47,187 nucleotides of DNA from assembly GCA_963610315.1 (NCBI GenBank), contig CAVDMV010000013.1:1-47187 (forward strand), written 5' to 3'. The translations under genes were made by a program, and so were the position numbers. Below, one piece after another: positions 33,801-41,459 of this stretch; positions within the stretch are counted from its first letter, which is position 1; each line of letters begins with the position of its first letter. Origin of the DNA: UBA3210 sp963610315 (lineage in GTDB: Bacteria > Bacillota_I > Bacilli_A > RFN20 > CAG-449). The notes beneath the pieces are model-generated. The model was not told where the DNA came from. It saw only the letters and a program-made list of their open reading frames with translations, and searched no databases.

Positions 33801-35238
33801 TTACTTGTTCACCTTTTAAATAATATGTAGTTGCTTCACTAACTTTAACATTAACAATTTTTCCAATTGATTTTTCATCACCTTTAAAGTTAACGAGTTT
33901 ATTTGTATCAGTATAGCCAGTTAAAATAGATTCATCTTTCTTAGAGAAACCTTCAACTAATACTGGAACTGTTTTACCAACATAAGCATCTGATTTTTCT
34001 TTTTCATAAACTGCAAGAGTCTTAATTAAACGATCAAAACGGATGTGTTTTGTTTCATCTGTTACATTATCAACAATTTTCGCGGCAGGAGTACCTACTC
34101 TAGGAGAATAGATAAAGGTAAATGCTGAATCATATTTAACGTATTTAACAACATCTAATGTTCTTTCAAAATCTTCATCAGTTTCATTTGGGAAACCAAC
34201 GATAATATCGGTAGAAATACTGACATTAGGAATAATACTTCTTAGTCTATCAACTAAAGCCATATATTCTTTCGATGTATATCTTCTTCCCATTCTCTTT
34301 AAGACTTCATCACTACCAGATTGAAGTGGTAAATGAATAAAAGGCATAACGTTTGGATATTTCGCAATTACTTCAAACATTTCATCAGAAAAATCCCATG
34401 GGTGAGAAGTAGTAAATCTAAGTCTAGGAATACCAAGTTTTGCAACTTCTTCCATAAGATGGGCAAATGATGTTCCATCTTTTAGATCTTTACCATAAGC
34501 ATTGACGTTTTGTCCAAGTAAGGTAATTTCTTGATATCCTTGTTCAACTAATTCCTTACATTCTTTAACGACATCTTCTTCAGTTCTAGAACGTTGTTTA
34601 CCTCTAGTATAAGGGACAATGCAATATGTACAGAATTTATCGCATCCATACATAATATTAACAAAAGCTTTTACTTTATCTAAACGATATGTAGGAAGGT
34701 TTTCAATAACTTCCCCTTCTTTTGAATAAACTTCAATAACTCTAACTTTTTTAGTAATAGCTTCATTAATTAATTGAGGTAAATGATTAATATTATGAGT
34801 ACCGAAGATAATATCTACTTGAGGATAAGTAGTTTTAATTTTATCAACAATATGAGGTTGTTGAGTCATACATCCACATATACCAATAATTAGATTAGGA
34901 TTTGCGTTCTTTAAAGCTTTAAGTGAACCAATTTCACCAAATACTTTATCTTCTGCATTTTCTCTAACCGCGCAGGTATTTAGGATAATAACATCTGCTT
35001 CACGAGGATCTTCTGTCACTACATAACCAACTTCTTGTAAGATACCTTCAATCGTTTGACCATCTAATACGTTTGCTTGACAACCATAAGTACGAATATA
35101 ATATTTTTTATTTTGCGCGAAAAGTCTTAAAGATGAAGGAATTACTAGTTTTTCTCTAATAAATTCAATTGGTTCTCTCTTTCTTCTTGCTGCATCGCTT
35201 AAATTAGGGGCTGAATTAACAACAACTTTATTTGCCAT
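33793..35238 (-). CDS. miaB: tRNA-2-methylthio-N6-dimethylallyladenosine synthase
   Basis: A 481-residue radical-SAM methylthiotransferase that adds a methylthio group to N6-isopentenyl-A37 of tRNA. The N-terminal UPF0004 domain holds the auxiliary-cluster cysteines (RTYGCQAN, LNTCAVREN, IGICGCMTQ). The radical-SAM motif is MYGCDKFCTYCIVPYTRG, and the TRAM domain is at the C-terminus. The ATG at 35238 has an AGGAGG ribosome-binding site; an earlier in-frame ATG at 35259 is within the ymdB end and would include that site as coding sequence. It overlaps ymcA by 8 bases. Confidence 0.95.
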   Translation of the reverse strand: MANKVVVNSAPNLSDAARRKREPIEFIREKLVIPSSLRLFAQNKKYYIRTYGCQANVLDGQTIEGILQEVGYVVTEDPREADVIILNTCAVRENAEDKVFGEIGSLKALKNANPNLIIGICGCMTQQPHIVDKIKTTYPQVDIIFGTHNINHLPQLINEAITKKVRVIEVYSKEGEVIENLPTYRLDKVKAFVNIMYGCDKFCTYCIVPYTRGKQRSRTEEDVVKECKELVEQGYQEITLLGQNVNAYGKDLKDGTSFAHLMEEVAKLGIPRLRFTTSHPWDFSDEMFEVIAKYPNVMPFIHLPLQSGSDEVLKRMGRRYTSKEYMALVDRLRSIIPNVSISTDIIVGFPNETDEDFERTLDVVKYVKYDSAFTFIYSPRVGTPAAKIVDNVTDETKHIRFDRLIKTLAVYEKEKSDAYVGKTVPVLVEGFSKKDESILTGYTDTNKLVNFKGDEKSIGKIVNVKVSEATTYYLKGEQVND

Positions 35239-35248
35239 AGTTTCCTCC

Positions 35249-36040
35249 TTAAAATTCATTTACTTCAAGAACTTTATAAATTGGTTCAATTTTCTTACAT
35301 TTATGTGTTACATCATCAAAAGTAAGAATTACTCCTCCAAAAAGTCCTTTACCATCTTCTTTTACATTAAATACTGTATTTATTCCAGTCCATGTTCTTT
35401 TTACGACATCACCAATATTAACACCTAGAATACTTTCATAAGGCCCTGACATACCAACATCAGAAATAAAAGCTGTTCCATGTGGTAAAATTTGTGCGTC
35501 TCTAGTTTGAATATGCGTATGAGTACCTAGTACTGCAGAAACTTTGCCGTCAAATGCATGGGCAAGCGCGTATTTTTCACCTGTTGCTTCAGCATGGAAA
35601 TCAACGATGTGAATATCCGCTTTATCATTATTAACCACATCTTCTAAAGCATCAAATGGATTAGATAAATTCATATTCATGTAAACTGTTCCTAATAAAT
35701 TAGTAACTCTTATTTTTACTCCATTACAAGTAAAGACATTAGTTCCTACTCCTGGAACAGATTTATGAACATTTAATGGTCTAATTAAAGACTCATAGGA
35801 ATCAAGAAAATTGAATACATCTTTTTTCGCGGCATAATGATTACCAAGTGTAACTACATCAACACCCATATCTAATAAATCATTTAAATGATCTTCTGAT
35901 ATTCCTTTACCATGAGTGATATTTTCTCCATTCGCGATAATAAAATCAATATCGTATGTTGAAGTAAGTTTATCAATCATCTTACTAACAACGTTTCTAC
36001 CTACTTTACCAACAATATCACCAATAAAAAGTATATTCAT
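35249..36040 (-). CDS. ymdB: YmdB-type metallophosphoesterase
   Basis: A 263-residue cytoplasmic phosphodiesterase of the YmdB family. Metal-binding motifs are FIGDIVGKVGR (Asp8), NGENITHG, TLGNHY, VDFHAEATGEK and the late GTHTHIQTRDAQIL. In B. subtilis YmdB cleaves 2',3'-cyclic nucleotides and affects biofilm and nanotube behaviour. The location directly downstream of rny is the same as in B. subtilis, consistent with a role in RNA breakdown products. It has an AAGGAGGTGA ribosome-binding site. Confidence 0.92.
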   Translation of the reverse strand: MNILFIGDIVGKVGRNVVSKMIDKLTSTYDIDFIIANGENITHGKGISEDHLNDLLDMGVDVVTLGNHYAAKKDVFNFLDSYESLIRPLNVHKSVPGVGTNVFTCNGVKIRVTNLLGTVYMNMNLSNPFDALEDVVNNDKADIHIVDFHAEATGEKYALAHAFDGKVSAVLGTHTHIQTRDAQILPHGTAFISDVGMSGPYESILGVNIGDVVKRTWTGINTVFNVKEDGKGLFGGVILTFDDVTHKCKKIEPIYKVLEVNEF

Positions 36041-36072
36041 ATTTTCTTCACCTCCTTAAATTTTAAATTTAA

Positions 36073-37734
36073 CTATTTAGCAATTTCTGTCGCACGAACT
36101 TCTCTAACGACATTAACTTTAATTTGACCTGGATAAGTCATTTCATTTTCAATCTTATCTTTAATTTCACGAGCGAGTTTATAAGCTTGTAAATCATCAA
36201 TTTTTTCTGGAACTACCATAACACGAACTTCTCTACCTGATTGCATTGCGAAAGCTGACGAAACTCCGTCAAATGATTTACAAACATTTTCTAATTTTTC
36301 AATTCTTTCGACATAGTTTTCTAATGTTTCACTTCTTGCACCTGGACGAGCTGCAGAAAGAGTATCTGCCGCGGAAATTAAATGAGAGATAATGCAATTA
36401 GCTTCGACATCACCATGGTGAGATTCAATCGCATTAATAACTACATCGCCTTCACCATATTTCTTTGCAAGTTTGGCTCCGAGTTCAACGTGACTACCTT
36501 CCATTTCAAAGTCAACAGCTTTACCTATATCGTGGAGTAAACCAGCACGTTTAGCAAGTGTTGAATCTAAACCTAATTCACTAGCCATAATTCCTGCAAG
36601 ATAAGCGACTTGAATCGAATGATCTAAAACATTTTGACCATAAGAAGTACGATATTTTAAACGACCAACTAAATCTAATAATTCTCTTGAAATACGTTGT
36701 AAGCCAAGTTTAAATGCGGCATTAATACCAGCTTCATGAACTGATTTTTGAACTTCTTGTTTTGCTTTTTCAACAACTTCTTCAATTCTACCTGGTTGAA
36801 TACGACCATCTTTAATTAATAATTCTAAAGCAAGACGAGCAGTTTCTCTTCTAATAGGATCAAAGCAAGAAACAGTGATTACTTCTGGAGTATCATCAAT
36901 AATGATATCTACGCCGGTAAGTTGTTCAATAGTACGGATGTTACGTCCTTCTCTACCAATAATTCTACCTTTCATTTCATCGCTTGGTAATGAGACAGTA
37001 GAAATAGTTTTTTCTGAAACAACTTCTTGAGAATATTTATCAATCGCTAAACCGATAATATTTTTTGCAATATCTTCAGATTTTTCTTTTGCTTCTTCTT
37101 CCGCATCTTTAACATAAGCGATCATTTCTAACTTAGTTCTATCTTCGACACGTTTGAATAATTCATCTTTTGCTTCTTCAGCGCTCATTTGAGCTACTTT
37201 TTCAATTTCATGTTCAATAGAAGCCATCTTTTCATCGACTTTAACAATTCTTTCTTCTAAATCCGCGGATTTTTTATTGAATGCATCGAGTTTCTCATCG
37301 AATTGTTTTTCTCTTTCAATTAAAGTTGCGTCACGTCTATCAATGTTTTGTTCACGTTGATTGACTTTATTTTCTTTATCTAAGACTTCTTTTTTTCTTT
37401 CTTTAATATCTTGTTCTTGTTCAATTTTATATTCTTGAACTTGTTTTTTTCCTTCAGAAATTGCGTTGTCTTTAATTGAATCAGCTTTGTTTTTTGCTTC
37501 TTCAACAATATTAGATGCTTTATCTTTTGCTTCTTCAACAATACGAGAAGCATTTTCACGAGAATCTTCGATTAATTTCTTTGATTCTAAAGATGCATCT
37601 TCAACAATCTTTTTTGCTTTAGAAGTAGAATTTTTCTCATCATTTGTCATTTTTAATTTTAAAATTAAATAAGTAATTCCACTTGCAAAAATAATTGCGA
37701 CAACAATTAAAATAAGGGCTAACCACCATTCCAT
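36073..37734 (-). CDS. rny: Ribonuclease Y
   Basis: A 553-residue membrane-anchored endoribonuclease that starts mRNA decay. A single N-terminal helix (WWLALILIVVAIIFASGI) is followed by a long charged coiled coil (to about residue 200), a KH RNA-binding domain (GRIIGREGRNIRTIEQLTGV) and an HD domain with the catalytic HDIGKAVD. The ATG at 37734 has AAAGGAG about 13 bases upstream; an in-frame TTG at 37761 precedes that site and is rejected. The gene has its own promoter and a structured leader with an H-type pseudoknot, so it is probably controlled after transcription starts. ymdB follows by 32 bases, and ymcA (RNase Y partner) is nearby. Confidence 0.96.
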   Translation of the reverse strand: MEWWLALILIVVAIIFASGITYLILKLKMTNDEKNSTSKAKKIVEDASLESKKLIEDSRENASRIVEEAKDKASNIVEEAKNKADSIKDNAISEGKKQVQEYKIEQEQDIKERKKEVLDKENKVNQREQNIDRRDATLIEREKQFDEKLDAFNKKSADLEERIVKVDEKMASIEHEIEKVAQMSAEEAKDELFKRVEDRTKLEMIAYVKDAEEEAKEKSEDIAKNIIGLAIDKYSQEVVSEKTISTVSLPSDEMKGRIIGREGRNIRTIEQLTGVDIIIDDTPEVITVSCFDPIRRETARLALELLIKDGRIQPGRIEEVVEKAKQEVQKSVHEAGINAAFKLGLQRISRELLDLVGRLKYRTSYGQNVLDHSIQVAYLAGIMASELGLDSTLAKRAGLLHDIGKAVDFEMEGSHVELGAKLAKKYGEGDVVINAIESHHGDVEANCIISHLISAADTLSAARPGARSETLENYVERIEKLENVCKSFDGVSSAFAMQSGREVRVMVVPEKIDDLQAYKLAREIKDKIENEMTYPGQIKVNVVREVRATEIAK

Positions 37735-37762
37735 AATATTATATATCTCCTTTATATACAAA

Positions 37763-37805
37763 AGACCTTTATTTTATAAATCTCGCTGGTCTATATTAAG
37801 CGAGA
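37763..37805 (-). ncRNA. Candidate H-type pseudoknot in the rny leader
   Basis: Reading the minus strand: stem 1 is UCUCGCU (37799-37805 complement is AGCGAGA) with AGCGAGA (37781-37787 side), 7 perfect base pairs. The 11-base loop is UAAUAU then AGACC, and AGACC pairs with GGUCU 13 bases beyond stem 1 (5 perfect pairs). There is no base between stem 2's first strand and stem 1's second strand, so the helices can stack. Loop 3 (UUUAUAAAAUAAA) is A/U-only. Nearly all G and C in this AT-rich leader fall in these stems or the ribosome-binding site. Not a match to the preQ1-I consensus as I know it. Confidence 0.55.
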
Positions 37806-37894
37806 AAATTAAATTAAATTTATCTATTATTAATTTTAAATAAAAGATATTAATAAAATATAATTCGCGCGATTCATTTATTCGCACTTCGGTT

Positions 37895-37922
37895 ATTATA
37901 TCATTTTTTAGGCTTATATAAA
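37895..37922 (-). promoter_or_regulatory. Candidate rny promoter
   Basis: On the minus strand TATAAT (37895-37900) with TTTATA (37917-37922) 16 bases upstream. Initiation near 37888 would give a leader of about 150 bases that carries the pseudoknot. Downstream of it is a short CG-rich stretch with two related octamers (ATTCGCGC, ATTCGCAC) on the plus strand at 37863-37887. Confidence 0.42.
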
Positions 37923-37944
37923 ATACTTTATTTTAACTAAATCC

Positions 37945-37987
37945 AAATAAAAAGCTCCTAACTATCAATAAATGTAGTTAGAAGCTA
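37945..37987 (-). terminator. Intrinsic terminator of recA
   Basis: AGCTTCTAACTA and TAGTTAGGAGCT pair (12 bp with one mismatch, loop about 10 bases), followed on the minus strand by TTTTTATTT. It separates recA from the rny transcription unit. The whole non-coding interval 37735-37993 thus holds this terminator, the rny promoter and its leader. Confidence 0.8.
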
Positions 37988-37993
37988 TAAATA

Positions 37994-39004
37994 TTAGATT
38001 TTATTTGTTTGTGCTTCAGTTACTTTTGCAAGTAATGTTTCATAAACATCTGGATGATCTTTTAAGAAATCTTTCGCCGAATCCTTACCTTGACCAACTC
38101 TTTCACCTAAGATTTCATACCAAGAACCCATCTTTTTCGCGAAACCATATTCTAACGCTAAATCAAGAATCTCAGAATTTTTAGAGAAGCCTTCACCAAA
38201 GATTAAATCAACTTTACAACCTTTATATGGTGGAGCGACTTTGTTTTTAACAACCTTAACATTAACTTGGTTACCGATAATAGTATCACCAACTTTAATT
38301 GCTTCAGCTTTTCTAATATCAATTCTAATTGTCGCATAGAATTTTAATGCTCTACCACCAGTAGTTACTTCTGGATTACCGTAGATTACTCCGACTTTTT
38401 CTCTTAATTGGTTAATAAAGATAACTGTACAATTAGATTTATTTAATACCCCAGCAAGTTTTCTCATCGCTTTAGACATTAATCTAGCGTGTAAACCAAC
38501 GTTTGAATCTGTCATTTCGCCGTCTAATTCCGCTTGAGGAACTAAGGCCGCGACTGAGTCAACAACGATAATATCAATTGCTTCACTACGCGCGAGCATT
38601 TCAACAATTTCAAGAGCTTGTTCACCATGATCTGGTTGAGAAAGAATTAAATCATCAGTATTAACACCTAATTTTTGCGCATATTTAGGATCAATCGCGT
38701 GTTCAGCATCAACAAATGCAGCTCTTCCTCCGGCTTTTTGACATTCAGCAATCGCGGAAAGAGCGAGAGTAGTTTTACCTGAAGATTCAGGACCATAGAT
38801 TTCAATAATTCTACCTTTTGGATAGCCTCCAACACCTAATGCATTATCAATTAATAAAGAACCAGAATGAATGACATCATAAGAAACATCAGGACGTTCA
38901 CCTAATTTCATAACTGAGCCCTTTCCAAATAATTTTTCGATATCTTTTAATGTTGCTTCTAGCTTTTCATCTTTTGATTTATCAAGATTTTTTTCTGTAG
39001 CCAT
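37994..39004 (-). CDS. recA: Recombinase RecA
   Basis: A 336-residue DNA strand-exchange protein. Walker A is GPESSGKTT (about residue 70), and the segments AFVDAEHAIDP, VIFINQLREKVGV and the L2 loop region TTGGRALKFYA are typical. The length is normal; the C-terminal tail is shorter and less acidic than in E. coli. It lies 45 bases after the pncC gene, with an AGGAGG ribosome-binding site and no LexA box that I can see in the intergenic region (no CGAAC-type dyad). The order pgsA-cinA-recA-rny is shared with B. subtilis. Confidence 0.97.
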   Translation of the reverse strand: MATEKNLDKSKDEKLEATLKDIEKLFGKGSVMKLGERPDVSYDVIHSGSLLIDNALGVGGYPKGRIIEIYGPESSGKTTLALSAIAECQKAGGRAAFVDAEHAIDPKYAQKLGVNTDDLILSQPDHGEQALEIVEMLARSEAIDIIVVDSVAALVPQAELDGEMTDSNVGLHARLMSKAMRKLAGVLNKSNCTVIFINQLREKVGVIYGNPEVTTGGRALKFYATIRIDIRKAEAIKVGDTIIGNQVNVKVVKNKVAPPYKGCKVDLIFGEGFSKNSEILDLALEYGFAKKMGSWYEILGERVGQGKDSAKDFLKDHPDVYETLLAKVTEAQTNKI

Positions 39005-39049
39005 ATTTTTACCTCCTATAAATATATTTAGTAAATTTTTGTGATAATC

Positions 39050-39505
39050 CTAAAAAATATTTTCAAAAATAAATTTACATCCTTCTTCGATGCATTTATT
39101 TCTAATTTCGTTTCGATCACCTTGTAATAATAGTTCTTTAACAAATTCTTTATCTTTAATTTTTAAACCGATATAAACTAAACCAACTGCTTTATTTTCC
39201 ATTACGCTAGGTCCAGCATTACCAGTAAAAGAAATACATATATCACTACTTAAGAGAACTTGTCCTTTACGAGCCATTTCTAAAGCACATTCTTTTGAAA
39301 CTACGCCGTATTGAACAATAACTTCTTTACTTACATGAACAACTTCTTCTTTTATTGAGGTCCAGTAAGTTACTACTCCTCCTTTAAAGAAGGAACTAAC
39401 TCCTGGAAAAGAAGTAATTCTACTTGCGAATAATCCACCTGTTAAGGACTCAACGCTTGATAAAGTAAGATTCTTTTCTTTTAATAAAGAAACTAATTCT
39501 TCCAT
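39050..39505 (-). CDS. pncC: Nicotinamide-nucleotide amidase (CinA C-terminal domain only)
   Basis: A 151-residue protein comprising only the CinA C-terminal domain, which deamidates nicotinamide mononucleotide to nicotinic acid mononucleotide for NAD recycling. Family signatures are SVESLTGGLFASRITSFPG (about residue 18), GGVVTYW, and SFTGNAGP. In B. subtilis and many others cinA at this position is about 415 residues with an N-terminal molybdopterin-binding-like domain; that domain is absent, so this is a reduced form. The start at 39505 (ATG) is 1 base after pgsA ends; two other in-frame ATGs at 39514 and 39529 lie inside pgsA. The ribosome-binding site AAGGA fits the 39505 start, with long spacing. 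Confidence 0.88.
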   Translation of the reverse strand: MEELVSLLKEKNLTLSSVESLTGGLFASRITSFPGVSSFFKGGVVTYWTSIKEEVVHVSKEVIVQYGVVSKECALEMARKGQVLLSSDICISFTGNAGPSVMENKAVGLVYIGLKIKDKEFVKELLLQGDRNEIRNKCIEEGCKFIFENIF

Positions 39506-39506
39506 A

Positions 39507-40109
39507 TTAATCATTGTCCTTAAAGACATGAAGGTTCTTTGTAAAATATAAGACGCCGGAAATAAGTGAGAAAGCCATTGCGATGTAACAAATAATCGCG
39601 CTTACTGAAATACCCCAACTACCATCGAAATAACTAAATGGCCAATCACATAATAAGACAAAACTTAATGCCACCATTTGAGAAACAGTTTTAGTTTTTC
39701 CCCACATATTAGCCGCGAGAACTAAACCTTTACTTGAAGCGATTAATCTTAACGCATCAACTAATAAATCACGTGCAATCATAATTACTGCAACTAAAGC
39801 AGGAACTAAAGAAGGATTTTTAATTGCGCAAATAATAAATAATGTATCAACTAATAGCTTATCTGCGATTGGATCCATAAACTTACCATAAGTAGTAACT
39901 AAGTTATACTTTCTTGCGATATGTCCATCTAAATAATCGGAGAAAGAAGCAATTAAGAATAAAACAAAAGAAATAAAATATATTAAAGAACAATTACCAA
40001 ATAAAATAGGCATATTTATTCCACATTGTGCCCAAGGGAATAGTAATAAGAAATCGATAATGATTACGCATACCATTCTAAAAGTTGTAATCTTGTTAGG
40101 TAAATTCAT
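39507..40109 (-). CDS. pgsA: CDP-diacylglycerol-glycerol-3-phosphate phosphatidyltransferase
   Basis: A 200-residue membrane enzyme that makes phosphatidylglycerophosphate, the precursor of phosphatidylglycerol. The CDP-alcohol phosphotransferase motif is complete: SDYLDGHIARKY then TTYGKFMDPIADK (about residues 67-95). Four or more membrane segments follow. The true start is the ATG at 40109 (MNLPNKIT) with AGGAGA upstream; an in-frame ATG at 40154 would lie inside the RNase P RNA and is rejected. The same neighbour relation (pgsA-cinA-recA) is found in B. subtilis. Confidence 0.95.
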   Translation of the reverse strand: MNLPNKITTFRMVCVIIIDFLLLFPWAQCGINMPILFGNCSLIYFISFVLFLIASFSDYLDGHIARKYNLVTTYGKFMDPIADKLLVDTLFIICAIKNPSLVPALVAVIMIARDLLVDALRLIASSKGLVLAANMWGKTKTVSQMVALSFVLLCDWPFSYFDGSWGISVSAIICYIAMAFSLISGVLYFTKNLHVFKDND

Positions 40110-40132
40110 AATTTTTCTCCTTAATATAAGTG

Positions 40133-40480
40133 AGTTTTTGACCCTGTAAGCCATGTTCTGTCGAGGACAATTATTTATCTATGTATTTCTACATGCTAGA
40201 ACTTATTCGTTTCTAAGTTCCAACCTCCCTTACCAAATTTAGGTTTCTCGCTTGAGGGGTTTACCGCGTTCCACTTTATGCTTTCACATAAACTACGTCA
40301 CTGTGGCACTTTATAGGATTTAACCATGTCTTTCGATTTAGGTTATTTCCTGCCGTTAGATGCTCCCATCTACCTAAAGTTATTTTTTCCTTTAGCACAA
40401 ACACTACTTTCATCACAGAAAGTGCGAGCATGGACTTTCCTCTAGTAATTTCTTACCAGCAATTATCCAGGTCAAAAGTT
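40133..40480 (-). ncRNA. rnpB: RNase P RNA, bacterial type B
   Basis: The catalytic RNA of RNase P, which matures the 5' ends of tRNAs; about 348 bases. Read on the minus strand, conserved blocks are GAGGAAAGTCCATGCTCGC near the 5' end, GTGCCACAGTGACG, GTGGAACGCGGTAAACCCCT, GCGAGAAACC and ACATGGCTTACAG near the 3' end. These follow the Bacillus (type B) sequence in order. The ends are set by the P1 helix, TTTTGACC at the 5' side with GGTCAAAA at the 3' side. It follows gpsB as in B. subtilis and precedes pgsA by about 24 bases. No separate terminator is visible before pgsA. Confidence 0.93.
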
Positions 40481-40482
40481 TT

Positions 40483-40845
40483 TTATTTAATTGTTGAAGG
40501 ATCTACACCAAGTTTGAATAAAGCTTGTTCTAATGAAGATATCCTTTTAAGTAAATCAATATTTGATAAACTCGCGGATTCATTATTTTTAATGCCCCCA
40601 AGTTTTTCATTAAGAACTGCGTTTTGTAATTCTGCTTGATCTAGTCTTGTTTTATATAATTTAGAAGTCTTTACAAGTTCATCATAATCTTTTTCAAGTT
40701 TAGTGACATATTGATCAATAGAAATATAATCATCGACGATTTCATCTAAAAAAGCATCAACTTGTAAAGCATCATAACCATATTTTTGAGCTTTGAATTC
40801 TTTATCAACAATAGTATTTGGATTATATTTAGATTGATATTTCAT
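40483..40845 (-). CDS. gpsB: Cell-division regulator GpsB (DivIVA-like)
   Basis: A 120-residue coiled-coil protein. The DivIVA/GpsB N-terminal lipid- and partner-binding domain is clear (NTIVDKEFKAQKYGYDALQVDAFLDEIVDDY, about residues 9-40), followed by coiled coil and a short C-terminal helix (LLKRISSLEQALFKLG). GpsB links penicillin-binding proteins and division in Bacillota, so a peptidoglycan wall is implied. Start: ATG at 40845 after GGAGGGAG. It sits just upstream of rnpB, the arrangement known from B. subtilis (gpsB-rnpB). Confidence 0.87.
   Translation of the reverse strand: MKYQSKYNPNTIVDKEFKAQKYGYDALQVDAFLDEIVDDYISIDQYVTKLEKDYDELVKTSKLYKTRLDQAELQNAVLNEKLGGIKNNESASLSNIDLLKRISSLEQALFKLGVDPSTIK
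40484..40511 (-). promoter_or_regulatory. Candidate rnpB promoter inside the gpsB 3' end
   Basis: On the minus strand TTGGTG (40506-40511) and TAAATA (40484-40489) are 16 bases apart. Initiation about 7 bases on would fall at the 5' end of rnpB deduced from its P1 helix. The -10 contains most of the gpsB stop codon. Confidence 0.35.
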
Positions 40846-40869
40846 AAAAACTCCCTCCAAAACAAAATA

Positions 40870-40898
40870 ATTATATAATAATTATTCATCTTTTTAAA
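40870..40898 (-). promoter_or_regulatory. Candidate gpsB promoter
   Basis: On the minus strand TTTAAA (40893-40898) and TATAAT (40870-40875) are separated by 17 bases, 24 bases before the gpsB start codon. The region lies between ruvX and gpsB. Confidence 0.5.
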
Positions 40899-40908
40899 GA
40901 TTTATAAT

Positions 40909-41337
40909 TTAATATTGCCCGATGCTTTTTAAATAACGTTCTAAAATAATCATCGATGCAGCTGAATCAATAATTGCTTTTTGTTTCTTTGAATTTTTAT
41001 TGTTGAGATGAAGCATTTCACTAGCTTCCACCGTTGAATTTCTTTCATCTACTTTTGTTATATCCGCGCGAGGAAATTCCTGTTGTAGACGAGGAATAAA
41101 TTCTTCCACAATTGGAGTCATTTCACAAGGATCTCCACTTGGATATAAAGGTAAACCTATTACAATATGCTCAATAATTTCGTATTCAGTTGCTTTTTTT
41201 AACATTCTTAAGCATTCATCATAATCTCCCATATGGAATTTTAAATTTGGTAATGGTGTTACTAACATACCAGATCTTGAGATAGAAAGGCCTAATGAGC
41301 CTTTGCCTAAATCTAATGCGAGAATATTTTTAATCAT
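40909..41337 (-). CDS. ruvX: RuvX/YqgF, Holliday junction resolvase-like
   Basis: A 142-residue RNase H-fold protein of the YqgF family. The catalytic acid motif is ALDLGKGSLGLS at the N-terminus (Asp9), with VIGLPLYPSGDPCEMT and KVDERNSTVEA in the middle and the final acid in AIIDSAASMIILERYL. YqgF acts in processing the 5' end of 16S rRNA precursor and was first proposed as a Holliday junction resolvase. It has no partner gene (alaS or udk-greA) here. A TATACT -10-like site lies near 41361-41366 on the minus strand. Confidence 0.88.
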   Translation of the reverse strand: MIKNILALDLGKGSLGLSISRSGMLVTPLPNLKFHMGDYDECLRMLKKATEYEIIEHIVIGLPLYPSGDPCEMTPIVEEFIPRLQQEFPRADITKVDERNSTVEASEMLHLNNKNSKKQKAIIDSAASMIILERYLKSIGQY

Positions 41338-41459
41338 TTAATCACGTCCTTTGCTTTAATAGTATAGCTTCTTTAAACTATTTTTTCACTTAGAATTATT
41401 TTTTTATCACTAAAACAAGGATTTATTATATAATTATAAAGTATGAAAAGGAGAAAACT

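Noticed and set aside
37735..37805. preQ1-I riboswitch as an explanation of the rny pseudoknot
   Set aside because: The topology is similar, but the conserved loop bases of preQ1-I are missing and rny is not a queuosine gene.
39005..39049. A LexA/SOS box upstream of recA
   Set aside because: No CGAAC-type dyad is present in this interval, and recA is preceded closely by pncC. It may lie elsewhere or be absent.
40110..40154. An N-terminal extension of PgsA starting at 40154
   Set aside because: The extension would be coded by the conserved 3' end of RNase P RNA; the ATG at 40109 has its own ribosome-binding site.
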